Assembly (NCBI RefSeq): GCF_002776525.5
Contig: NC_045438.1
Location: forward strand, 157,958,395 to 158,022,394
Reading direction: 5' to 3'
Source of the DNA: Piliocolobus tephrosceles
Lineage: Eukaryota > Chordata > Mammalia > Primates > Cercopithecidae
Length of the DNA stretch: 64,000 bases
Positions 22,497-54,539 of the stretch are shown here, piece by piece (position 1 is the stretch's first letter; each line of letters starts with the position of its first letter). Both the position numbers and the translations under genes were made by a program. Under the pieces are notes generated by a model. The model did not search any database. It worked only from the letters and a program-made list of their open reading frames with translations, and was not told the DNA's origin.

Positions 22497-24700
22497 TATT
22501 TTGTTGCCACAAAATATCAAGCATGTATCTAAACCGCTCAAGACACATTAGAGACACAGGTAATTTGTAGGCATATTCAGGCTTGCAGTTTGCATTTTTT
22601 GGCTTTCTTGTGGCTTTCAGTGTAAGTTGAGGTAATTCATGGGAAACAGTCACCAAAGAAATGCCAGTATTAGAAATCCAAGGGCCATTTCTCCAGCTTC
22701 TTCCAGATTCAAGACTTTAGAGGTAATTTCTATCAACACTGGACATTTTCTGTCTACAATTAACAATGAACACATAGCATTATGTTTAATTGCAACCTGT
22801 TTAAAGCAGATTGGATGCTAAGGTTTAAGAACATTCTTCAGTCAAAAAGGTCTTTTAATCAGGTTTTTAATCCTGAGCACAGTCTAGGACACAGCATCAT
22901 AGACTAACTCATTTGAGAATAGGTATCATCATCTAATCCTAACCACCCCCACTACCAACAAGCTGAATAGCTCTGGGCTCAGTATATACATTTGTACTGG
23001 GCTCAGTACACACACCTAAGCCAGGTTCAGTATATGCCGCTTTATAGTGAGGGGCATTTTGTAATGAGAGCTTAAGGCTCTAAAATTCTGTGTTTCTGCT
23101 AGTTTCTTCCTCAAGATAAAACTGTGGAACTCATAGTGAATTCCCCCTCTTTGAGTGGTTTGAGCCAGGCGGCTATTTAATCACAAACATCACAAGTCAG
23201 GGTTTTCCTACCTAGTGTTGGTAGTGGAACACACCAGAACTGCTAAGGCCAAGGAAATCCCATGTTTTGAAGAGGCTTTCCTTTGTTAGCTTCTCTTTCT
23301 AGTAGTAAAGGTAAAAGAAAAAAAGATGTTAAAGATGTAAATATCTTAGGGTTTTTTTGTTTTTTGGTATAAATATTTGAACACAATAAGAATATGTAAT
23401 GTAAACTGGATATGTATTTCTTACATTTTACTTAACCTGAATTTTACACAATCTTTGCTTGAATGCTCCAGTAATGAAAGATGAAAATATGTATTTAAAC
23501 AATTTTTAAGTATTTATTCTTTATTCAGGACACTTGAGTTTCATCGAGCTATAGTTTTAAAATGTAAAAATGCTGTGAAATTAAAAGCAGTCAAATGCTT
23601 TTGTCTGAGTCTTTGTTCAAGGAAGTAGCTTAGACAACTTTGCCTTAAAAGTTCTTGAGGCAAATGAAAACCAGTTTTTCAAAATTAGAAAGACCACAAT
23701 TAACTTAGTATCCTATAACTTTGGTATTTTAAAAAGTAATTCTCAAAGGGGTGAGTCAAGTCAGAAAGGGAACTGTGTGTATAAATTGTCAGGTTTTGGC
23801 ATTTGTTTCCAGTCATTTCCAGAGAGAAAACTTCATTTTTATTCTTCTCGGCACCACATTTCAAAGGAAAGTTGCACAATTCTTATATTCACAATATCAC
23901 GGCTAAAATTATCTAATCATAAAGACTGTACAATTTACATCATAAGATTCAGAAAGAGCACATTTTGAGTTTGAAAACAAATGAAGTGATATGTGCTATG
24001 TCATTTTTTAAAATAAAACCTCATATACTTGATCAGGCCTTATTAAATTATCAACATAAGTTTCTAATGCAACTTCCTGTGTTGACATAAATACAGAAAA
24101 AACAATACCATTTGAACAGTGCCTCCCCAGGGTTCCAGAGCCTGGAACAATTTAATAAAACAATTAAGTACTGTGTTATTGGGGGGGTTAGGAATGAGCT
24201 TTTAAAACCAAACCAAAACAAAACAAAACCTCTCCAGGCTGAGAATCTGAGTTTTGAACATGTGATTGGAAATCCAGAGGTAGCTTGTCTGTCATTTTGA
24301 GATCTTTGATAAGTAATCTTGCACAGCCTAAAAAAACTGATGGGCACGACACTTTTACTGGGGAGCTCTCCTTTCAGCAACACGTGCAAAAATGGTAAGG
24401 TTCTACTATTAAGACATTACCAGCGATTAAAACATGGAAATCTGACAAGTTTTAACAGCAATCGAAGTGTATTCTTTTCAAGTCTGTGGTTTCGAGAAAA
24501 AGCAGTGGAGTCTGGAGTCTACAGGTCCCGTCGAGCACACCAAGAGGATGTGCTTCGTTTAGGAAGGCAGGAAAGGCAAAGAGAATGTCTCCACTTTAAA
24601 AAACACGGCCTTACCTCATATTGCAAAATTAAAGTGACAAATCCTGGAGAAAATCTCGGAGCACGCATTACAACCAGTCCCTTCATTAGTCAATTAAGAC
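22497..24700. other. Unique upstream DNA, no gene
   Basis: AT-rich sequence with no repeat or exon recognised. Human LINC00518 lies upstream of TFAP2A and could overlap this area, but I cannot identify its exons. Confidence 0.5.
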
Positions 24701-24929
24701 AAACTGAATGTAAACGGAGCCTTGTCCGAGTCTATCCGCGACCCTAGGCCCCTCCAGGCAGTGGGAAAACCGGGCGGACACTTCCGGGCCTGCACAAAGG
24801 GAACCAGGACCGAGCCCTGGCCACTAGCTGGGGCTTTGCGTGGCAGAAAGTTTCGAGGCTTCCGTCCCAGACTTTCAGGAGACTTGCATCCATTTAGGAG
24901 ACTCTCTGTCTCCACCAGCCTCTAAATTC

Positions 24930-25330
24930 TGAATGGGAATAAGCCCAATCGGCTTCCCACCCCCCGGCCCGCCCGGGTTTGGCGCTAGAGCGCCCTCCCG
25001 GCAGAGGCCAGAGCGCAGCGGGAACCGCCAGCCCGGCGGGGGCGCACTACACTCGGCACTGCGGTCCCCGCCTCCCGCCGCAGCCCAAGGGGGCAGGCCT
25101 CGGAGCCACCCAGCTGGGCCACCCGGGAACTGGTTGGGTCCGCAGAGCAAAGGGGCGGCGGCGGCGCTGACAGCCTGAGCGCGCTGCGAGCCAGCGGCCA
25201 CCGCACTGCCGAGGAGCGACGCCCACCTGTTAGCTCAGATATTGCCATTTCCAGGCCATGACACCTGCACCCTGAATGGTGACCAGCCTCCTTACCCGCG
25301 GCAAGACCGAGCCCCGGGGCACACATCCTC
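24930..25330. promoter_or_regulatory. Isolated upstream CpG island
   Basis: CpG-dense, about 70% GC by eye, 6.5 kb upstream of exon 1c and bordered by AT-rich DNA. Open frames on both strands are composition effects. Confidence 0.6.
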
Positions 25331-25399
25331 GGGTCGACTAAGTGGCTAGAGGGTCAGCGGCCCAGGCCTCCAGCTGCGTGCGGAGCTGCGAGTCCAAGG

Positions 25400-27701
25400 C
25401 GCGCTCGCCTGGCAGTGGTGCCTGAGGCTGGGGCTGCTGCAGCTCCCCGAGGCCCGCTCCAGGAAAAGACATCCGAGCCTCTCCACCCAGCGAGCGACTC
25501 AGGGACCTTTATGTACAAATGTAGGACACTTGCCTCTCTGGTGGGGAAAATGTTGGAGAGGGCGCTGCCATTGGGTGCGCACCTGGTCAGCGAACTTAAC
25601 CTAGCGAGTTTGGGATGGAGAAGTAGGATGGAGAGGAGAACGAAATTTCACTCTCTGTAATTTAGCAGGAAGAAGTCCATGATCGAGGATTCCTGGCTTT
25701 TCGGACTTGAGATTCAAAGAGTAAGTCCCAGGCGCATGGGCTTAGCGAACGAGACTGAGACGTCAAAGTAGCGCGCTAGGAGTTGGGAAGTGGGGAAAGA
25801 AAAGGCAGAAGTAGGGAAATTGGAGAAAAAGAAGCCCAGAGGTGGAGTGAAGTTATGCCCGGTCCAGAGTAAACTTTATTCTAACCTAGAGGCTGTGCTG
25901 ATTTCTTAGGTGTAAGGACACCCTATACTGTGCTTCTAAACCAGCGTCCCGGGCAAACAGCCAACGCCACCAAGAAATGTCGGGAAACGCTAAGTTTTTA
26001 GGCTCTTGCTTAGCAGTGCTGTTGGACTTGTTCTTAAGTTGGCTAATTCGAATGCACAGCAGTTTGAGAGGTTTAGCTTTGCATACCTAGGACTGAGACA
26101 CGCCCTGTTTTTCAAGAGGGGGACTGATAAAGCTGGGGTCTCAAGTTTTTCACAAGGCCAAAGATGAGGAGTGGCTGCAGTTTAGAAAGTAAGTCCCAAA
26201 ACTCTGCTACAGATCGAGGCAGACTTGCCCTAAATAGTTCCCAAATCTGGGTTTTACTCCCAGATATTCTGATTTCTTTGTTGTATTGAGCCGCTCAGCC
26301 ATCGGGACTTTACAACCCTCCACCTGACTCTAACACACAGCAAAGTTTGAAGGCCACTGCGCTAAGTCACCCATTATCCCCAGGAAAGGTTTTCTGGAGA
26401 AGGAGCAGAGACCTTCTTCCATTTAGCTCTTGGTGATTGTGCCAGCTTTGGAACTAGCTCCCTAATCATTGAAAAGTACAATCCCTCATCTTACAAGGTG
26501 GTTGTTGTTGTTGTTGTTGTTGTTTGCACAGAGACACAGCAAAACATTGACTCTCCACTGGCATCAGCCATATAGGAATTATGAAGGATGAAACCATGTC
26601 CCCCAGGCCTTCAATAAGTGCAAGTGATAACTTAGCATTGAGAATTCTGCCTGCCAGTTACAAGGTAAACTGGTAGCTCTTTTCAGCCACCCTGACTCAG
26701 GATATCCCATTAGGAATCAAAGTAATCTCTCAGGGCTAGTGATTGCAGACTTTTCAAGCTGGTGTTAAGGAAACTGAGAGTCTCAAATTCAGGCTGGATC
26801 ACATGCACTTGCATCCAGACTCCCCCAAAATGGATCTGCTATATTAAGACTGGCTGCAGAAGAAGCCTGGCTGGTGTCTAGAATGTCCAGGAGTGGCGCT
26901 GGGGAACTGAGGGGCGGTATTGGATGTCCAGGATCGCTCAGCCCCTTTTCAGCCGACATGGAGGGGTGGATAGTTCTGTTGGCCTTTCCTAAAGGTAACT
27001 CCAGAGGCAGAGGCACCACAGAGGACCACCCCCCTCCCAAACCCGCCAGGCACCCAGCTGTGCTTGGACTTGGCTGCCTAAAGCGTTTATCACCTTACTT
27101 TATACAAGGCGGGACCGGAAACAGATAAGCCCCGGTGGCTGGGTCGGGTCAGGGATCACTTATAACTTCCTAGGGTTTCATCCTCTCTCTCTCTCTTATT
27201 TCTGCACCATTTCTTTGCAGTGAGAACTGCCTGATACTTCCTTAACCTCCATCTCTCCAAGAACAAGTGCATAACATGGGGCTGCGGGGAGACAAGGGAT
27301 TGGAGAGAGCAAAACCCCCCTCCACTGGTCAGGAATTCCCTGCACACTCCAGTTGTTGAGGATGCAAAAAGGGACCGTACAGTCTTCAAGAACTCGCTTT
27401 TTCACTCCCCCACCCCTAGAACTTTCTGCTGATCTATTTTGGGGGTCCTTGGAAGTATCTTCAAAGAGGCTAGGAAAGTAAACCCTGGAGTGGGGGGCTG
27501 CAGATGTGCCCATTCTAAAGATCCAAGAGAGCCGTTCTGCACTCTTCCAGGCCCAGCCCTGGACGGGCGTCCCTGTCACATCCCAGCTCCACAGCTCATG
27601 GTACCCTCCTTCTTTCCAGGCTGGTCCGGACACGAGGCGTCCCAGGGATTTACTCTGCAGAAGAGTTGGGAGAGTCCCCTTTCCTCCATCCCGCCTCCCC
27701 C

Positions 27702-27748
<47 letters not shown>

Positions 27749-29470
27749 GCTGCAGTTCTCCACTAGGGTTTCCCTCCAGGGCAGATTACTTTATGAGAGG
27801 GTGTGATAAGTGGTGATTTTGTTCCTCTTTTGATAGCAGGATTGCTTTGTAAACAGAAGCGCAAACTCGTTCCGATAGTGGTTCCGCACCAGTGCTCGGC
27901 AGCCGCCCTGGCACAGCGGGCAGCAGAGACAGCTGCTGCACCTGTCGCCTAAGGCCGAGAGGACCGGGAGGCCGCTCTTGGAGGGGGCGCACTGACCGGT
28001 GACGCGCTCCTCCAGTCTCCAGGGCATCTTTAGCTTCCCAGCTTGCTGCACACCTCGGGCCTGTACCCACTGCCGTCAGTTGAAAGCGTGCATTCTGGAG
28101 AGCCACAGTGGGACACGCCTAATGCACACACTCCCTTCTTCACCTCCTCCCTGGACACCTTTGCTAAGAGATTTGGCTAATTTCTTCTCCTGTGATTGCT
28201 GGTAATTCTACTGGTAATTCCTTTGCCCTAATCCAATTGGAGAGTCATGCCACTCAATTTCTCTCACCTTTTCCTTCGAGTAGCCCAATTTTCCTTCTTC
28301 CTGGCCCCGACCCTGACGGCCAGTTTACCATTCCAAGGGGGACCAAGAAGGAAACCAAGTTTGAGTTAGGTTTGCTCTGCCAAGGGCAGGGAAGAGCAGC
28401 CACTGTGGGAGACAGGGGAAGAGGAGAGAAATGCAGCCAGGGGTCACCCCACCTGCCCCGGGATCTTCAACTCCCCAGCGAAAACGCGAAGCCGAGGTTA
28501 TCACCCGAATGAACTCATTGCTCAGACTTGGGTACAGATATCCAAGTTCATTTAAAGAACGTTGGGCAAAATCGCTAGGGGTATGGTGCTTGATGGTAAG
28601 TGAAGGGGTGGAGTGAAAATGAGGCTCAAGCAGGGCTTAACCCTAACGCAGAGATTACTCCCTCAGAAACTTTGGGGCTGACGGCCCTAGGAGGAGGGTT
28701 GTTGGCGGAGAATGGGTTCCACCGGCGTTTCTGACACCATAGGCCTCAGAGAGCCTGAGCTCAGCATTACCTGAAGCTGGGAGCTCCGCTCAATCCAACA
28801 CCAGGTCTTCCCGCCCCTTCCCTCAGCACAGGCTTCCCTCACTGAGTGGCGCACAGAAAAATTGGCGATACGGCTCAGTGTCCCAGGCCCTGTTAGCTAA
28901 GGAACCTGCTTCGTGGTGGCAGCGCCAGGAGTGGCTGGGGAACTTCCGCGGGTCTCCCTCTCCCATCCCAGGGAGAGGAGCGCGGTGCCGCTGGTCTTTG
29001 ATTCAAAAGAGCCCCAAGGCCGCACTTTCCGAGGCCTCTTGCACGCAGAGGTGGGTCGCCAAGTGCAGTTAGTGGCCTTGGGCCTGCCCGCACTGGGAGC
29101 AGCTGGCTCTCCGGAACGGTTGTCTGGAACCCGGAGAGCGGATGAAGCTGGGAGGCATCCCCCATCCCCCGACAATCATGGCACCCCCGGAGGTGGGGCA
29201 GTCTCGCTGGTGCAGAGCTGCGGAGGAGGTACGGGTGGAGAAACGCTCTGAGCGGTGCAGCAGGTGTTTGAGGAACAAGGGAAGGACGTAAATCTGGCAG
29301 GACTGGGGTTCTGAGGAGAAAATTGCGGGAGGTGCAGATGACCAGTTCCTGGCTGCGGTTTGTTTAAGAAGGGCAATGCAGTTTACATCATCTTGAATTG
29401 AACAGGTCTTGGGCGCTGTGAACTCATCTTGGACGTGGGGCTATGTAGACCGTCCTGGACACGGCTCAGC
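25400..29470. other. Upstream non-coding DNA, no gene
   Basis: A short (GTT)n at about 26499-26523, a (CA)n microsatellite at 27702-27745 and GC-rich patches at 27.9-28.1 and 28.9-29.2 kb. No interspersed repeat or exon recognised. Confidence 0.55.
27702..27745 (+). repeat. (CA)n microsatellite
   Basis: About 22 uninterrupted CA units. Confidence 0.97.
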
Positions 29471-29489
29471 AGCCTTTCTTGAAAGCACA

Positions 29490-29695
29490 CTGTTGGCCAG
29501 GAGCTGTGCTAAGCGTTTTGCGTATAGTCTCCTATTGAATTCCCACCAATTAGCCACTTTACAAACCAGGAAACAAAAGTTCAGACAAGGTCAGTAATTT
29601 CCCCAGGATCACACAGCCCCTACACGTGTATATATCGGAGCTGAATGTGGACCCCAAGTGATCTTACTGCAAAGCTAAATTCTAGCTCCCGCATT
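29490..29695 (+). mobile_element. MIR element
   Basis: AGCTGTGCTAAGCGTTTTGC, ACAAACCAGGAAACAAAAGT and TTTCCCCAGGATCACACAGC follow the MIR consensus order. An ancient insertion in otherwise repeat-poor DNA. Confidence 0.75.
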
Positions 29696-29699
29696 CCAC

Positions 29700-31200
29700 G
29701 TCCCTCCGCCTCTCTCCCGCATCATCTTCCCGCTGGGATGTGCACAGCTGCCGACGGTCCTCTCTCCTAAGGCCCGGGGTGCTTCGCTTCCAGCTCACCC
29801 TGTCCATTCCCACCCAACCCTATGCAGCGCCTTAGCTTCGCGCTTAACCCCGCTCTCAGCTCTGCCTCCCGCTTTCTGCACCCTCAGGTTCCCCACCCCA
29901 AAAGTACCGAGGGTGGAGACAGCGCTCCCCACGCCCCACCCTGGCCCTGGGACGCGCCCGCCAGCCCTTCCTAGGCTCGGCCCGGCCTGTCCGGCTGGGC
30001 CCGAGGTCGCCTCAGTCAGTGTTTCCCCCGCGCTGGCGAGGCGAAGCGACGGCAGGTTGAAACCGCAGCTCACTTTTAAGAGAGCACAGCGACCTCCGCC
30101 TGAATCCCGGAGAGCTGCAGGAGCTCCCTTCGTGCGTGTCTTCCACTCTGAAAAGTTAGTCACCGCCCTATTTCCACCTTCTGGAAGAAGCCAGGGAAAG
30201 TGCACTTATTAGTTAAAAACATCATCTAATTTATTTAAATTCTCACCAAAACAAAACAAACCAAAAAAGCTACCCACAGAAACCCCCAGACTTGAGCAAG
30301 ATTCTAAGGCAGGTCCCAGAAAGTTTTAAATCAACTAAAGGATGGGTACTGGGATGATAGTCCTGTAGTCCAGAGATGAATAAAATGAGGAAGCGATAAG
30401 AGGACTCCAGGAAGAGGCACCTCCACCCCACCCCTGGGAACGCTGAGAGGGTGCAAAGCCGCCTGGACAGGGCCCGGGGGTCGGAGGTTCTCGGGCACGG
30501 TTAGAAAAGGGAGGCTTTGGTGCCTGGGGGACAGGTCTCTGCTCCACAGCGTGGAGCTGACCTTTTACACATATTTGCCTGACATGTCAGAGAAGACGAT
30601 TTAAAACTGGTTCTTTGTTCGTCTCCAAGTCCCAGCTACAGCAGTCTGGGAGGGTAACTGGGCCTGCCCCAGGAGCCCCAGGCCCAGACCCAGGACAATT
30701 CGATCTCATGGCCACAGGAATGGGACTGGCACCGTCTCTGGGAGAGTGTGGCCCGAGGCTATTCTCCTCACCCTCACCTCCCTGCCGGCCAGGTGCGGCT
30801 CCTGAGGGAGGTGAGCTCCAGGAGCCCCAAATCCTGTGGCTTCTTTGAAAGCTCCCCTCTAATTAGAAGCAGCGGTGAAATCACTTCAGTGATTTTATCT
30901 GTCGTGGGAAAGCAAACCCTAAACCAAACCTCAGTTGCCCATCCCAGAGCCACCAACACCCCCATTCTTCCTTTAAATAGTTCTACATGGAAAAGAGGGA
31001 GAGGGGAAGAGAACTGTGAAAGTGGGAAGAAGGGGGTGGATCTTTGTACAGAAGTGCTAAGTGTGAGTGTGTAAGAGAGTGTGTGAGTGTGTGTATGTAT
31101 GTGTAGAGTTTCTCTCTCTCTCTACGATGGGAGGAGACTAAACCTAGAAGCCAGAAGTGACACAGAATCATGAACGTCTTCACCTATTGAGCAACAGTTT
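29700..31200. other. Upstream non-coding DNA, no gene
   Basis: GC-rich at 29.75-30.15 kb. A TG/GA-rich simple stretch lies at about 31060-31122. No exon recognised. Confidence 0.5.
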
Positions 31201-31617
31201 CATGTGGAATCTAACGCTGAAGTGGCCCCGGGGGTGGCAGAGAAGGATCCGCTAAGGCCAGTCGTGCCCTGCACCTCGTGGGCGGGTGGGGAGGCGGGGA
31301 CGGCGACCCATCCCCACTGTGTCCAGGTCCTCGGGGATCATCGGGTCTGGAGGCTTCCACCGATCTAGCCCTTCCCCAACCCCCGACCCCCACCCGGGAG
31401 TGGAGACTCCCCCCAACTCTCAAGTTCCGAGGGGAGGGAAGCCAGGGGTCGAGCTTGTCGATGCCCCCACCACTGGAGTGCGAAAACACACTCACACTCG
31501 CATCGCACCCAGCACATCCAGCAGTCAGTCCGCTTCGGTTCCCGGGCCAGGGACTGACCGGGAAAGCGGGTTGGAGCTGTTGGGAAAAGCTGGAGCTGAT
31601 GGCAAGATTGCCGCGGC

Positions 31618-31624
31618 TATAAAT
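31618..31624 (+). promoter_or_regulatory. TFAP2A: TATA box of promoter 1c
   Basis: TATAAAT follows a GC-rich stretch and lies 239 bp upstream of the 1c ATG. Transcription would be expected to start about 25-30 bp downstream, near 31,645-31,652, giving a leader of about 205-210 nt. The leader contains a 13-codon ORF (31698-31739), a 5-codon ORF (31741-31758) and an overlapping ORF from 31817. The TSS is inferred, not seen. Confidence 0.6.
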
Positions 31625-31856
31625 CCATCACTTCCCAGGTCAGCTCGGTGAGGCGCTGGGACTGCAGCTGGCGGAGTGAATTCCTGGGCCAGCGCGCATG
31701 CGTCGGCAGGTAGCAACCCAGCTCTTTATGACCAGGTGAGATGTTGGTGAGCAGGTAAAAAAGGAGGATTTGCCTAAGCGATCCCAGGGAGCGGGCCCGG
31801 CCGAGCCCTCCAGCCCATGCCCGGCGGGGACCAGTCGCCAGGAGCGCCGAGCCGCG

Positions 31857-52798
<20,942 letters not shown>

Positions 52799-52888
52799 GG
52801 CCTCCTCCCGACCTGCCCCTCCCACGCCTCACCAGTCCCCGCGCGCCCACCCACCGGCGGGTGACAGCTCCGGGATCAGCAACCCTTC

Positions 52889-52946
52889 CTGCTGCTGCTG
52901 CTACTGCTGCTGCTGCTGCCGCCGCCGCTGCCGCCGCCGCCGCTGC
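52889..52946 (+). repeat. CTG/CCG triplet tract at the start of the 3' UTR
   Basis: About 19 GC-rich triplets, mainly CTG then CCG with one CTA interruption, beginning 91 bp after the stop codon. On the transcript strand it would be CUG/CCG-rich and likely to fold. Confidence 0.9.
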
Positions 52947-53933
52947 CCTTGGGTCCGAGCCTCCGGAACTGCTCTCTCGACTGTCAGTGGGGTAGCCGCT
53001 CCGACTCTGCGCCCGCCTCGACTTCCCCACCCGCTCCCACACCCCTGTGCCCTCATGTGGAGCCTAAGAGAACAGAACAGGCCGTGAAGCCAGCAGAGAA
53101 AAGTTCTGCCAAGTTTGTGAACCCCCTTTTTTTTTAAAACAAAACAACAAATCAACAACAGCAACAACAAAAATTAAAACTTTTTTCTAAAAAAAAGTAA
53201 AAATAAAAAAAATTATATGCGCTTCATGGGACTGAGTCACCACCTTCCCTTACATACTTCAGTTCAGATTGTAGCCATACTTAAAAAAAAAAAAAAAAAA
53301 AACCAAAAGGATGATGACAACATTTTTATCAGTATTGTGAATAAACTTGAACACAAATACACGAAGTTCCATGTCATGTCTTCAGTTGTAGAAGTTTTTC
53401 CTCTTTAAGGTAAAGCGACCAACTTGAAGTTTCTCTGGCAACACGATTCGCAGTTATATAAGGGAATCAGTGTTCACGTCTCTGTATATATTTATTTATG
53501 TGTAATTTAATGGGAATTGTAAATATGGTGAGTCTGTTTTAAGCCTTTTTTTTTTTTTTATTTATCTGATCTTGTTTACCTCTTGTTTAGTGGGTTTTGA
53601 ATCTCCCCTATTAGTTCTTCATGTGGTTCATGGTACTGATTTAGAAATCCAATGTTTGGGGGATTTTGTTCTCTGGGATTCATGAATTTAGCCCTGTTGT
53701 AGCATGTTAAAGATGACAAACGGCTGGACAAATTTTTAAAAGGTAAAATAAAATTTTATCTGTAATTAGTATTATTACATTTAGCTTTTCATTGAATTGA
53801 AAGAAAAAAGTGATATTGGACCCTGGAAAGATTTTTAAACTTGAGTGGTTTGATAACCCTTCCATGTATTGTAGGGAGAAAAAAAAAAAGTTTATTTTAT
53901 TCCACTGTCCTCCCTTAAAGGCATCATTTGAGC

Positions 53934-53939
53934 AATAAA
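53934..53939 (+). terminator. TFAP2A: Poly(A) signal AATAAA, proximal
   Basis: AATAAA in AT-rich 3' UTR, 1.1 kb after the stop. Earlier AATAAA copies at 53340 and 53747 could give shorter ends. Confidence 0.4.
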
Positions 53940-54174
53940 TGAGTATTGTCTTTAAACCAAGGGTTAGGGAATTTTCCTTCTCTCTCTCTCTCTATCGCTG
54001 TCTCTCTCTCTCTCCTCTCTCTTTTTGTTCAAAGAACTTCAAACATTTGGGACCACCTGGTATTCTGTATTTTCACTGGCCATATTGGAAGCAGTTCTAG
54101 TTGCATTGTATTGAGTTGTGCTGGCAGTAGTTTCCATGCCTGTCAATGTATCATAGTCCTTTGTTGCCCAGATA

Positions 54175-54180
54175 AATAAA
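54175..54180 (+). terminator. TFAP2A: Poly(A) signal AATAAA, likely main site
   Basis: AATAAA within GATAAATAAATATTT, followed by T-rich sequence. This resembles the end of the human mRNA as I remember it, and gives a 3' UTR of about 1.4 kb. Confidence 0.6.
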
Positions 54181-54353
54181 TATTTGATACGCTTTATGTC
54201 GATTTTTTTTTATTCAGTGGCTGTCTTTACCCAGGCGTATTTTTGTTCTTGGCAGTATTTTTTATTCAGTATGGTTACAGTAATTGAGTTTAACTCTCCC
54301 TTGGCAATTGCTCCTTGCAATAAGCAGCTGAACCCATTGTTTCCCTCAAGTAT

Positions 54354-54539
54354 AATAAAAACTTACTTTCAACTTGGAGTTCAGAGCAGGGTATCATTTA
54401 GATATTCCACTGAGTCTGTATTCAGACAAATGACACAATAAAACCCAATGTATTCTTTTGGATGAAAGATTGTACTGCTAAAGGAATGACATACTGTCTT
54501 TTCCTTACTAGAAACATTAATTTTATTATTAAAAATAAA
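54354..54539 (+). terminator. TFAP2A: Distal poly(A) signal cluster
   Basis: AATAAA occurs at 54354, 54437 and 54534 within 190 bp. Any of these could end a slightly longer transcript. Confidence 0.35.

Larger units (their letters stand above)
52799..54200 (+). other. TFAP2A: TFAP2A 3' UTR
   Basis: Untranslated continuation of exon 7. It opens with GC-rich sequence containing a CTG/CCG triplet tract, then becomes AU-rich with A- and T-runs and a CT-rich repeat at about 53980-54023. A miR-200b/c/429 seed match CAGTATT lies at 53330-53336. The likely main end follows AATAAA at 54175. Longer forms ending after the signals at 54354, 54437 or 54534 are possible. Confidence 0.75.

Noticed and set aside
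27196..27744. 182-codon - strand frame beginning with a Cys-Val repeat
   Set aside because: The start is the (CA)n microsatellite read in frame; the remainder has no recognisable domain.
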